Origin: Lojkania enalia
Lineage: Eukaryota > Ascomycota > Dothideomycetes > Pleosporales
Direction of reading: 5' to 3'
NCBI GenBank assembly: GCA_010094045.1
Contig: ML986633.1
Location: forward strand, 1-64,000
DNA: 64,000 bases
Positions 21,641-34,700 of the stretch are shown piece after piece (position 1 is the stretch's first letter; every line of letters begins with the position of its first letter). The notes under the pieces were generated by a model. The model ran no database searches, was not told the origin of the DNA, and worked only from the letters and a program-made list of their open reading frames with translations. Position numbers and translations under genes: made by a program.

Positions 21641-23235
21641 CTAAAAAGTGCTCCCCTTCGTCATAGCTCTCCAGCCTCTTCGATTTCTCATTTTTTCGCT
21701 TATGTCTGTTCTAGTAATCCTGAGTTCTTCTTGCGGCACTAACAGAACACCGCCACTATTATTCAAACGCCTCCTCAACCCATCTTCGTCAAGGTTATCC
21801 GCGTCCCTTCCGATCTCCTCTTTCATCACGCCCGAGATGTCCATAATGCTCCGTAATAAACCCGGCCGTCTCCCGCTCTTATACATCCTACTACGTCTTG
21901 TGGTATCAAACCACATGCCCACCATGATACAACTCCAAATAAAATTGAAAATAGACATCATGAAGAGGAATATGTAAGAAAATCCCCATTGGTATGTTTC
22001 GCTGGGTTTACAAGACCCGTGGTAGTAGATGTACGACGCTTTGTACACGTCGCCTTGGCGGTCCCCACTAGTATACGCTCCGAATCGGAATTTTCCGTTA
22101 TCCCTATGTGGATACGCGGGGTCCATATGCGAGTACCAGAGGGTAATGTTGAGGGTTGTCTCATTCAGGGAAAATGTATTGTCTCCGAAGCTCCACTCGC
22201 TGGATCTGTTTAGCGAGAAATGTCTGAGAGTGGTGTCCCGATAGAAACCTTCCCCTTCAAAATCTGGTAATGTTTTGAGAATTTCTGGAGTAGAGACATT
22301 TCTTATATCTGCCAAAGGTTTAGTATTCGAGAGAGTGACTTAGTGAATGGACAAGACCCACAATCTTGGACAGCATCGGATAATTCTCTGTCGTCAATGC
22401 GGACCACTAGGGGCTTCGAGAAACCAATTCTCGAGCTGTCTTCGATGACATAATTCACCCGTGTGAACTGGTCCATTTCGATGAGATTCTTGTCGTAGTC
22501 CTCCACATATGCCTCGTAGGTTGTAATGTAACCAGTCATTGCCGCCATTAGGGTGGGGAAACTTAGGACATAGAGCGTGCTAAGGAACATGCACAGCATA
22601 GCCAGCCACCGAAAGAACCTTTTCCAACTCTTTTTGCCAAAAGCGAGAAACTCTTTTCCTAGTACGCCAAGGGTCGCCATGGTTGTCGTCTCAAACGCTA
22701 CCGCTGTGTACATTTTGTACGAGGTCAAGTGCATCTCCATGTGATATAGCAACCACTCATTGAAGACGCGGTAATTGACCCAAGCGAGTAGTATCTGGCC
22801 GCCTCGCCCCACAACTAAGTCCCAGGTGATATCGATGATCTTAACAGACGTGAATGTCATGGACCCAAACGCTAGATTTGGCGTAAAGAAGTACGAGGAG
22901 TCCATAATTCGCCAGGTCGCACCCTCGCTCTCTAGCCACATGCCATTCGGATAGCAGTCGCGGCCTAGCATGTACCCGACAGACGCATCCTCCGCCGCTG
23001 TACTCAGAACAATAATCGGCGCGAGTGCAATAGGTAAAAGTGAAATTATTAGGAATGTTTTCCATGGGAACGGCGAGAACGTCTCGCGAAGAGTGGGTTT
23101 CTGGTTGAAGTTCCATTTTTGTGATCGAGCATCGTCTTCAGGGTCGCGTGTTCGCACATTGAGCATCTCGACGCTGATGCGCGTCTCGTCCTCAGAATCT
23201 GGTCTCAGCGCCGTGAATTGAGTTGTCTGCTTCAT
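21641..23235 (-). CDS. fungal multi-span membrane protein, uncharacterised
   Basis: Exons 23235-22362 and 22308-21641 join in frame (46-base-scale GT-AG intron) into 513 residues. Hydrophobic spans occur at about 60-80, then around the WDLVVGRGGQILLAW block, at the RWLAMLCMFLSTLYVLSFP segment and, in the second exon, at FSYIFLFMMSIFNFIWSCIMVGMW. Between the last two lies a long, glycosylatable outer segment with several N-x-S/T sites. The KIIDITWDLVVGRGGQ block recurs in many ascomycete membrane proteins of unknown function. The C-terminal tail is basic and cytoplasmic. No enzyme or transporter motif is visible. Confidence 0.8.
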
Positions 23236-24010
23236 CGCTCAAGCGCGTCGGCGCGCAGAGCATCATAAGATGTTAGGTTAGAAGTGATCTCGAAAGCCGC
23301 GGCATAGACGTGATAGCGACGATGTCATTTCGTTGATCGGCGCAGGATCGTAATACGAAACGGCGGCTGAGCAGGGCGCAGTGTGGTGAGGTTGGGGGCC
23401 GAATCCTATAGTTTATGCGTCCCGAATTATGAGATGAAAGGTTTAAAAATGAGTTTTCGACGTTCGTTTAATATTTTGTGCTTTGCGTGCTAGGAGACTG
23501 AACATGCACTAGAGGATCTCGACGTCGTGAAAGCGCCAGCAGCGATCAAATTAAGGCGTGTCGCCGCAAAGTTGAGCTAGCTCAATACGAAGCGCTAAGA
23601 AGATGATCTAATGATACGGCTACATTTACGTTCTAAGCCGGAAATACTATCGAATTTAAAAAAAATGCCATGAAAATAGGGCCAGGATTGTGGGATGCAA
23701 TGCTCCGTAGGGTTATCTAAGAGCTTCAACTAGCTCGTCACGTGACATTGGATTACTTAATCCGAAGGATCGCTAGTGTTCTCGAGATAATTCGTTATCA
23801 ACTCCTCTAGTACCTGATTGCATTTTGATTCCTCAGCCAATGCATCAGAGAATCTAGGACAGCTTTAATGTTGACTTTTCACTCTTAGCATCAATGTTCG
23901 TCAACGACTGAAAAAATCCCCACTTTCTATTCTCAAATTTTTATTTCATTCCGCTATCTTCTATTTACAATGCAGTATTGTGCTCTTGGTCTGCCGTCCA
24001 AGTAACACCT
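23236..24010. other. A/T-rich intergenic region
   Basis: About 775 bases between two minus-strand genes, including an A8 run near 23658. No gene seen. Confidence 0.5.
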
Positions 24011-25017
24011 TCACAAAGAGACGCAGTTATTAGCGCTATCCTCCAGGAACAATCCTCCATAAATCTGACCTTCATTTAAATTCTTCTCCTGGTATCCGCT
24101 ATTTACGACATCTGAAGTACCGGTGGGCTTCTTGAGCATACCAATCTGGAACTGGCCCCCGCCAGTAAGACTAGCCGAGGTCGGGCCTGCGACGGACTTG
24201 AGGGCGGCCTGGCCAATGGAGTAATAGATCTGGACTTGGCTTGGAGATCATCAGTATCCGCTCAGTGTCTAGAAAATTGGTTAAATAGGCTATGGACTAA
24301 GCTTACTTCTTAGTGTAGTCTAGCTTGATGGCAAAGTTTTGCCAGCTGCTCGGATCCGCAGCAACCGAGTACAAGCTCCGGCCATTGCGATCCAAGATCT
24401 TGAAATTGTTCTTATCAGCAGCGGATTTACCGATGATTTGGCCGTACTGGAATTGGATTTGGTTGGACGAGTAGTCGGCCGCTTCGTGCCAGACATTCTA
24501 AAACTAATCATTAGCATCAATCCTTGAACTCAACACCATGCCTCCTTAAGGCAAGTTATCTTACTAGGTACTCATGCGTCAAGTTCAGCGGCCGTGTCGG
24601 ATCCTGCTTAACACTAAAGTGCAACGTTTTGACACCTGTAGTTCCTGGTCCGTCTGAAGAATCCCTCAAGAACTGCAAGCCCGCCCTGCGAAACCCATTC
24701 TGCTGCTGGAAAATGCTCTTGTCGCTCAAAGTCACTTCGATAGCCTGATAGTCAGCGCCATCAAATCGCGAAGACTCGACTGAAGGGTATTGCAGGATCT
24801 GAGACCACTTGAGATCATTGCCTTTGACGTAGTCGGGGTTGAAGATGGTGTTGGTGGCGTAGGTGTCGAAGAATGTTTTCTCAGTGCCGACGGGGACGCG
24901 GCCGTCGAACACGATCGGGCATTTGATCTCAGCTGCTGGAGCGGAGGCTTGAGGGGCTGGCGCGGCGATGACGCCGCCTGCTGAGAGTATAATTGCGGCA
25001 ATGCCTTGGCGATGCAT
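24011..25017 (-). CDS. glycoside hydrolase family 131 beta-glucanase
   Basis: Secreted single-domain GH131 enzyme, a fungal family acting on beta-1,3/1,6- and beta-1,4-glucans. Exons 25017-24565, 24497-24307 and 24239-24011 join in frame into 290 residues. A signal peptide covers residues 1-19. The family pattern runs through the whole protein: CPIVFDGRVP near residue 35, FNPDYVKGNDLKWS, VTLSDKSIF, FRRAGLQF, TLHFSVKQD, PLNLTHEY, then across the junction NVWHEAADYSSNQI, SSWQNFAIKLDY, VQIYYS, and finally GGGQFQIGMLKKPTG. There is no CBM1. The last residues (NNCVSL) keep a Cys that could pair with the first. Likely plant-cell-wall or fungal-glucan degradation. Confidence 0.88.
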
Positions 25018-25739
25018 TTTCGTGGGATTTTATATCGGGTCAATGGAGTCCGGCTGGGTATTGAACGGGACGCGGATCCTCGTGCAATTTATACCTGCTC
25101 AATGTCTTCTAAAACCTCATTATGGACATAATTCTGTCCGCATCTTCCAAATCTAGATTGCGCGCCAATCTGGTTGGTATACCAGGCTCCTCTTATTACT
25201 CGAATATATTATTCATCATCTGTAAAACGGATTTAGCCAATTGGGACACGGAAGAATCTGGATAGAAGGTTCTATAGTAGGGATGTTAACTTGGAATATG
25301 GCGAGAATATATGGCAAAATGGCTCCGAGGTAATATATTTCAAGGAGAATTGTCATGAGGCTCGATGATCCCTGTTGCTGTTGAGTAGATCTGGGGATCC
25401 GAAATTGGGCAGTCGGACCGGGGAGCCGTGTTTGAATTAGAGTGATTTCCCAAACTTGACACCTCTAGATCACGACATTGCGAAGTTAGTCTTCGTGATC
25501 TTACCTCTCTGAATTCTGAATTGGAGCACTTTTAATTTTCTCGACTTTAAATGACAGTTACGATTACGAAACTGAGAGACGTGAGACACGTTAACAATTC
25601 TCAGGCCGACATAACTACGACAATTTAACCAGAACCAAGAACTTCACTTAATTCCAAACACGCAAAAGAAAACCAAACATAAAAGCTTAAAAATGCCCAC
25701 AACACCAACAAAAGAAATCTCGAAAACCACCTTCGCAGG
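25018..25739. other. intergenic, 3' region of PKS and promoter of GH131 gene
   Basis: About 720 A/T-rich bases. The open frame on the plus strand from 25693 is a shadow of the last PKS exon and is not a gene. Confidence 0.5.
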
Positions 25740-28700
25740 TCAACTTTCAACAACCCGTCTAACCGCCCTTGCCGCCTCCATTACAAGCCCACAAAACTTT
25801 CTCGCCCTACCTACTCCACTCGCAACACACAATTTAAACCTAAATTCCGTTACACTCTATTCTCTCCCCAACCAAGTAGCAGTTCAACTCACCTATCCCC
25901 AAAAACCTCAACCCCAATCCAAAGCGCCTCCGGATCTCTCCAAACACTGCCCCACTCCGGCATTCCCGTCCCGCTAAAACTAACGAACACCTTCCTCGGT
26001 CTCGTCCTCAAAAAGAGGTCATCTGAAAATAGTTCCGGTTCCTCTTCATCAGACTCTAGAACGCAGCGCAGGGCTGTGAGTTGACGGTCCCATCCACGGC
26101 CCCGCGATATATTTGCGATGCCGGTAGCATGGGCGTGGGCTGCTTCTTGGAGTAACTTGCGCAGTAAGTCTGAGGAATGGGAATAGGACGGGAATGAGAG
26201 GGCAGAGACGAATGATTCCATTTCTGGAGTGTGAAATTGGTATATGTCCATGCGACCAAGGCGGAAGGAGCGCAAATTGACGGCCTCGTAGGATGCAGGG
26301 TTGTGGCCGAAGTGGCGACGAATGGCAAGGGAGATGATGGCTTGAACAACACCTTTTGGAGGGAATTTGTGCTGGCGAAGGGTCTGTTCCCCGAAATAGG
26401 GAATTTCGGCTATTGCGAAGTCGATGTTTTGGGTGTTTTGTTCGTACTGTTGACGAATGATCACAATGTTCTTGTCAATTTCTGGGCTGGAAACGAAGGA
26501 ATAATAGATGAAATCTTGGCCCTCGACAATTTCTACTTCTTCGATGACAGCTGGACGTCGATGGTCAATTATTGCGCGCGTTATGGCTTGTCCGAGCTGA
26601 TCCATAGTAGTACCGTCGATCATAGAGTGCTCGCACCAGAACGCGGAAACTCCATTCTCGCAGACGATGAATGAAAGTGTTTTATCATTCCACCGATTGC
26701 TATTATTGTCCAGAAGGAAGCTTTTCGCTCTCTCGTCTGAGGTTTCTGGTGACCCATCATCTAGACATACAATGAAAAGTGATTGTTCAATCACGGAGAA
26801 GTATTCCTCATTGGCAGCATTGGTATTAATCGCTACAGTCCGTGCTTGAGCCCACATATTCCGCTCGCCAGTCGTGAGCATGCTTGCCCAACATATATCG
26901 TTTGGCACGATGCGTAGGATCGTCTCGAATATGGCCATGAGTTTTCCAAAAGACACCATTATTCCACGGTCAGTAAGCGGAATCTTGTAGATATGACCGT
27001 GCCTCATGACTAAAATAAAGTCATTCTCGGGAAACTTTAATGTGGTATCGCACCCTAGGCCAGGTCTTCTATAACAATTGAAGATCCAGTTTAACGAATC
27101 CATGCACTGGGGCTCATCATTTACAAAGTCTTGCGGAACTTGGCCATTGGTCAATTTTTGTTTGAAGTTGAACCCTGCAAGAGAAAGCAATGCCGCCCTC
27201 TCTGCTTGTGTGTGCCTCGTGCTACTAAGGACGTGAGATGAGAAAAAATTCATCGCTGGACGCAAAGGCGCTCGTCGCCGAAGCCAGAAGCTTTGATTGT
27301 AGATTTCAGACAACCAACTATCCACACTTTCGTCATCAGCTATTCTAGCTAGACGAGACTGCAGTACGTGGCCGATAGTGCCAGACTGCTTGAAATTTTC
27401 AATCGCCGCCTGCGCACGGGAAAGCTCGTGCTCAGAGCCCAGAGCCACAACCGATTTGTAGAAAGAGTCCAAAATGGTTTCAAGGGCCTGGAGAGGTTGC
27501 TTCGGTACCTCCACAATCCATTCCATGTGTTTTGAGTGCGTAGCTTTGTCCTTCATAATCAAGACGCTTTCATTTTCATTGGGATTCGTTTGGTGGGCTG
27601 TATCAGTAGTTTGCAGACTGGTTCTCTGCAATACCATCCTCGCCAATGGCATAATTCCCTTAGCATCTAGTATATCGGAAGTCTTCATAGGAGCCTGCAT
27701 CAGCTTCGTAATCCAGTTCTTCAACTCGATCGCAATTAGCGAGTCTAGTCCAAGGTTGACAATGGGCATTTGGGCATCCATCTGGCTTGCATCGATAGCT
27801 AATAGGGAAGATATCTTCTCCCGAATCGCTAAAATGATAAGTGATTCTGGGTTTTTCGTTGATGTCAATGAACCTGACATAATCTGTTCGATAGCGCTCT
27901 TTGCATTTGTTGTGCTAGGGTTAGAGGTTGCGTGCCTCTCTTTTATAGCAAAGACATAATTAAAGATTGGGTTCTTGGAGTAAAACTCTTGGTTATCTTC
28001 GGAAGCTGCGCGCATATCGAGACCAATGATGATCTGCTGACATCTGTCACCAGCTTCGGGGTTAATAGCATAGTCAAGATAAGGAAATAAAGCATGATTT
28101 GGTATGACCTGCATACCCCGGCGAATGAGTCGAGGCTGTTCTTCCTTGGATAACAAATGCGTGTCTGCAAGCAATGGTAGATCTAGGGATACGAATCGTT
28201 TCCAGCTCTTTGGTGGGCGGCAATATGTGATATGATCCAGGTAGGTATTGCCCGCCGCGTAGTTTGCCTGCCCCGGAAGTCCAACAATCCCGGATAGAGA
28301 CGAGAGCATGAGGAAAAAGTCCAGTTCGATCGACTCAAAGGCCCTTATTAGGTTCTGCGTTCCAATATACTTCGGAGCAATCGAAACATGGAAGTCATCC
28401 AGAGTCATTTCATTTAAATTTCGATCTTGAAGTACCATTGAGGCTTGGAAGATTCCTTTGACAGGACGAAATCCTGTTGAAAGTTGGTCGGCAAGGCTGT
28501 TAACTTCCTCTAGTTTCGAGGCATCACACGACACAATACGGACTGTGGTGTTCTCCGTGCTAAGCTGATTTTCAAGTTTTTTTCTTTCCGCATGATTTAA
28601 AGCCTTTCTCGACAGGAGTATAATATTTCCGGCACCAAGTTCGACCAAATGCTGGCAGATGTGCCTCCCAAACTTCCCGAGCCCACCGACGATAATATAG

Positions 28701-31700
28701 ATGCTATTGGCCTCCAGGTACAATTGCTTTTTCACTACAGTAACCGCTTCGGCCGGGCTAGCTTCTAGGACTATTTTCCGTGAATATGTCTGATCTTGCA
28801 TCATCCTGAACGCTTTCTTAACCTCGGAAATTGGCATCCTTGTGATCAAGTCTATTGGCCGGAGCGAGCCTTCCTCGAACATGGTGAGGACGCGATCAAG
28901 AACTTTGTGTACGATGTGTGGTCTGCGCCTTGCCAGCAAACTTACGTCGACTAACGAAAAAGTCAGGCCTCTGCTGGATGAATACCCGTAGAGATGGGGG
29001 GATTGGTCATTCTCCAGTCCGCCAACATCTATAACAGTGCCCAATTCAGCCATACAATCCCAAGTCATTGACAGACTTTCATTCGAAAAATATCCCACAG
29101 CAAGGTCAACGCCCTCGCCTTGAGTTAATCGAAGTATAGCATCTGTGAAGCTCATTGGCTGGGAAGAGAAGATATGGTCTTCCGAAATGCCATGTTGGCC
29201 TACTAGAAAATGTCGATCTTCATCATTAGTAGCGGTCGTGAAAATATCGGCTCTAAAATGTTGAGCAATCTGGATTGCGGCTTGCCCGAATGGTCCCGAC
29301 CCTTCATGAATCAAGACGCGTTGACCTTTCTGAAGTGCCCCAGAATTTATGAGACTATAGTAAGCCGTGAAGAATGCAACAGGTATTGCGGCTCCGTCAA
29401 CGGTCGACATTGAAGCGGGGAGCTTATGAACTACACTTCCGCGGGCGCGAACTTTGTTGCCATAAGAGGCCAGGGTTAAAGCACAGACCCGGTCGCCAAT
29501 CTTATACGTCGCATTCAAGTTCGCACCTACGTTAGTAATAATTCCAGCGCACTCTCCAACAAAGTCATCTGTAGGTTTGGACTGGCCTAGAGCCACTCGT
29601 ACATCTTTCAGGTTAATTCCACAAGCCTTTATTTCAATCTCCACTTCATCCCCATCGAGCTTCGAAGCGAAACTCGAATCGACAAACTCCAAAGAGTTTA
29701 TTAGACCCGGGTTTCTAATTTGCAATCTAAGAAGGCGCTCAGGGGAGTGAAATGCCACCATTTCTGTCCCTTTTTGATCTGATTGTGTAGATGCAATGTC
29801 GTCTAGATTTTGTTCCTTTGAAATTCTAGGAATGAGAAGCTTGCCGTTCGCTATCCTATATTCACACTCATTTGAATCAATTCTCGAGTTTTCGGTAGTA
29901 GTCGAAGAGATAATGTCTGCTGCTAGTACGCTAACACTATCAGCACAGCTTGCTACTTCATCTTGAATGTCGACAGTCACAAATCGCAAGGTATCCGATT
30001 CTGCCCGTGCAGTCCTAGAAAAACCAATCACCAAGCCACCACCGGCTTCGAAAGTCGCCGTCTTCCCATTAGATATGGTAAGCCAGAACACAGGAGCTCC
30101 AAGAGCAACTAAGCCGGTGATGGAACGGAATTGTTCTGGTGTGCAGTTTCCAAGCACTGGTTTTTGGTGTGAGTCTAGGATTATGTATGAGCAGTTTGGA
30201 CAGAAATACTCTTCGTCAAAAGAGCCATCTGTTATCTCATATCCTCGTACCATGAGTTGTTTGGATAATGGTGTGACTAGCTTTTGGCCCGGATGTCCTA
30301 GGCCTAAAAAGTTGAGAATTTTAGCTTGATAGACATCATAGCCGTTTGGAATAGAAGTACTTGTTGCTCTTGAGACCATAAATGCAGCTCTCTGAGCTTT
30401 TCCAGGAAAGTCAAAAGCTGTTATTTCGGGCTGCGTGAACGACGCCTGTTGTAATTCATAACCCCAGCGAGCCACGGAGAGCAATGGACCGTCGACCCTT
30501 CCATCCTCGATTCCTGATAACTTTAGTCAATTTCCTCATCGATTAAAAGAGGAGAGGTAAGAAGATGGGAAAGTTCGGGCCGGAGAAACGGAAACTTAGA
30601 AATATTAGAATTGAATGGAGATTCAATATAATTTGTCGTAGGGTCGCATGTTGAAAATGGATTAGGACTAGAGATCAATCGATTTATCATTCGGAGAACC
30701 AGATTTTTCTACCTGAAAATACGAGGGAGACCACTTACCAGACCACCATCCCGGAAGAAGCCCGAATGTCATGCCATAGAACGCATTGTCGTGAATAAGC
30801 TCTGTAATAGCAAGGATTCCACCAGTCCTCAAAAGTTGGTGTACATTCTTAAGGGTCTTCCCGATCTTGCTTGTTGCATGTAGCACATTGCTTGCAATGA
30901 TTAAGTCGTAAGAATGATTTTCAAACCCTTGCGACAAAGGGTCCCTCTCAATATCTAGCTGTTTTAGGATTATGCAATCCTCCCATTTGCCCAGACTCTC
31001 CCTCGCTTGATCAAAAAATCCGGATGAGATATCGGTGAAGTGATAGCATGCTGAGAATGGTTTGTATTCAGGACTCAACGTCTCAAATAGGGGTTTCGTA
31101 GAACCGCCAGTGCCAGCGCCGATTTCTAGTATTCGTAAAGCGGGGTTTTTGAATGCAAGGCGCCGAATATACTCTATCAAATAGGCGTTACATTTTGCAG
31201 TAGAATCATCCTGGTAGATCCGATATAGCAATTGATCCTCGAGCAGAAGGGCGAGCGGATCCTTTTCGCCACTAATAATAGCGCTCAATGAAGGGCCGAT
31301 ACGATGTAGCAACTCGCCCTCCACACCAAGGTCTAATACCTGAGCATTTTTCTCGAAAGCGCCGGTTCCCAGGAGCTCGTGCCTATTATTAATGTGTCTA
31401 GCCAGAGACTGGAACGCGTACTCGAGATAACCCTCAACTGGTGCGCGGCCCAGTTGGTTCAGCTCTTCTAGAGCGATGGTTATGTATTGAGCGGCAATAT
31501 CTAGAATGTGGTAAAGTTTCTCTTCCTGGAATTTGACATCCTGAATAGTACTTCTTTCGCATGACTCAAGATCTTCGAAAGTGAGCGAAGCAGGATCAAT
31601 CTCCCACTTCATTTGGAATATCGCATTCTTCACGCTCGTTACGAGCGAATTGTCGGCTTCGCCAGTAGCGCGAAGCTGACAATGGTGGCATCGCACAACA

Positions 31701-34700
31701 GGCTGAAGATCGCCGAATTCGTCAGCCTGGAACGCTACAATATCGAATGCCGATGACCTTGTCGTTATATCATACAATTTGCAGGAGACAACTAGCTCTC
31801 CTCTGTGCTCGGCTTGGAACTGAGGGTCGACGGTAATGTGTTTGAAAGAAGTCGGCATCACACTGAACACTTGCTGGGACCGGGCGAAGAGGAAAACAGG
31901 GACTTGTAGAAAGGCGTCAAAAATAGCGGGATGAAGGGAATATGTCGAATTGTATTCGGAAGGCCAGGCAAAAGAAATATCCGGTATCTGAATCGTCGCC
32001 ACAGCTTTGAATCGTGAGATCTGAACTTTTCGAATCGATGAGAAGGGGCCGGAGTAGTCATTCCCTCTACATCGCAAGGTATCATAGAAGACTTCTCGAT
32101 TTACTGTCTCCGTGCATGCCTCTCTGATCGTATCTAATTCTTTTCTGAGATGCTGCGTATTAATAAGCTGCTCTTGCTTGTTTCTCTTAGTATATTCTTC
32201 CGTGGACATCCTAATCCGACCTTCACAATGATGATTCCACTGTTTCTCCGACACTGAGTAGACGTTAAAGATAGAACGGGAGCTTCCGTCCCTTCGAAGC
32301 CGTAGAATTAGTTCGACGTCGCTTGGAGTCGCCGGAACGTGCAGAAGGCGCTTGAAAGTGACATGTGAAAACTCGAAGGTCGCTCGTTTGGTTGTTGGAG
32401 TTTCCTGCCACTGCTTCATGGCTTCGATCGCGGTTGCTAGATAAGCTGTTGCTGGAAAGACAGAGAATCCATCAATGATGTGGTTCTTAAACCAAGGAAC
32501 GCTGTGTTGACCGATCAAAATACGCCAGCTTGGTTCATCGTCCGGAGACGTAAGGACACGAAGCCCAAGAAGGTCGTGGGGGGGAGCAGAGCGTTGTCTA
32601 TAGCTTGAGCTTAGTCGAGGCTCGTGCCAAAATCTCTTTCGGTCCCAATGGTATGAAGGAAGGGCTGCACAAGGCAATGGAAGCGTCACTGAAGATATAG
32701 ATCTGCTTGTTTCGCTAACCCTGATGTCGCATCCGCTCTCAAACAGAGACGCGGCTGTTTGCAGTAATGATTGAACAGCATCTTGACCTCTAACCACACT
32801 AGGCATATAAGACCAAGAACTATTGGAATTGGCTAGCACATCTGTCAATGTCTCTCGTAGGGGCCCACTGAGAGCAGAATGCGGACCAAGTTCAACAAAG
32901 TTGATTTTTTTGGCAGCGTCTACCTCAAGAACTAAGTTTGCGATTGTTTCTGAGAACCTAACAGGAGAGGTTAGATTTTTAACCCAATAGTTGGCGTGAA
33001 AACTTGTCAGTTCCCGTTGGGCTGTAATAGTGGAATACATGACAGTGGCAGGATAGATCAATCTCGGGTGGATGTCGGAAATCCGGTCCAAATAGAAGTC
33101 AGCGATAGCTTCCATGTGTCGAGTGTGGTAGGCAGTGTTGACTCTGAGACGCCTCACGAAAGTGCCTTTCGTATGTAGTGCCTCATAGAGATGGCTGACG
33201 GCTTTCTCGGTCCCAGACACAGTGACAGAATATGGGCTATTGATACATGCGACGTTGGCGTGGTCCGATAAGCCTAATTCATGAATATAATCCTCTAAAT
33301 CATGCTGTCCCAGACCAACAGCGATCATGGCACCAGATTCATTAGTTTTTTGCTGTGCCAGGTCTGCAAGCATGCCGCGATAGTATGCCACCTTAAGCGC
33401 ATCTTCGTGTAGTAGTATATTTGCAGCATAGGCAGCCGCAATCTCGCCGCTTGAATGGCCCACCACTGAGTGGGGAATAGCGTTCCAGGAATGCAAAAGG
33501 TCAACCACGGCAATTTGTAGTGCTGTTGTTGCGGGCTGTGCGAACCTGCTATCATGAATTCTCGAAGACGTTCCTTCTAGTAACAATTCGTCTTTCAGAC
33601 TCCAGGACGCGCCGAGCTTGCGAAGAAGCTCATCTGAACGACGAATAGACTGAGAGTATTCGGAAAAAGTCATTAGGTCACACCCCATTTTTGGCCATTG
33701 TGCACCCTGCCCGGTGAAAACAAAAACATTGTGATGAGCCCGAGCTTTCAGTAAGTTTGTAGATCTTTTCTGAAGTATGTCAACTAAAGTATTAGCATTT
33801 TTAGCAACGACAGCAAGCCGCCACTGGAATGCAGATCGCTTCGATAGAAGGTGTGATATAGTAATAATGTCCTGGGTTAAATTTCTGTGAAGCCGGGCCT
33901 TAACATCCTTGAGGTAGCTAGCTAATGAAGTCTCTGATTTGGCCGAGAATTGGAACAATTGCCAGCTCGTATCCGGCCAACGGGCTATAATTGGTGGGTG
34001 GATTTGTGGTGGTAAGTGATCCTGAACGAGTGTTCTGTTTGGCCTCGCTTCTAATACTATAATCGCGTTGGTCCCGCCATAGCCAAAATTGTTGATAACA
34101 GCTAGCTTTCGCGCAGATGTGGTAGGCCACTGGTCGAGGCTTCGAGGAATCTACTCCGTGGTCAACAATGTACGATTGAGCTTTGGATGAACACGGACCT
34201 TAATTTTATCATCATCCAGTAGCAGGCCCGGTTTTGCGCTTTCAAAGAGGAGGTTTGGAGGAATGAGTCCCTTCTCGATACAGAGGATTGCTTTTATCAA
34301 CCCCGCGACACCGCTGGCAGATTCAAGGTGGCCAATGTTTGGCTTGATGGTTCCGACGATCAACGGCTGGCCTAATTTCCGGTCTTTGCAATAGATGTTG
34401 CGAATAGCGCCGATCTCGGCTCGATCTCCTGCTACTGTTCCTGTAGCGTGTGCTTCTAAATATTGAATATCCGCCGGCGATATATCAAGGTTGCGAAAAG
34501 CTAAGCGGGCCAGGCTCTCTTGGGCAGATTGATTAGGTAACGCTATCCCGGTTGTTCTTCCGTCTTGGTTCGATGCAGTGTTCCTAACTACCGCTCGGAT
34601 ACGGTCGCCATCCCGGACTGCGTCAGATAGCCGTTTTAGAAGCACAATCCCAGCGCCTTCACCACGGCCGTAGCCTGAGCCACGAGAGTCAAAAGAATAG

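Noticed and set aside
25693..25977. Plus-strand open frame of 94 residues at the end of the PKS
   Set aside because: It lies opposite the last PKS exon and the intron before it; the minus-strand reading gives the acyltransferase ending, while this frame shows only low-complexity Thr/Pro/Leu sequence.
34151..34153. TAG read as a nonsense mutation making the PKS a pseudogene
   Set aside because: Removal of a 48-base GT-AG segment restores the family's spacing and the rest of the 9.3 kb coding sequence is intact.
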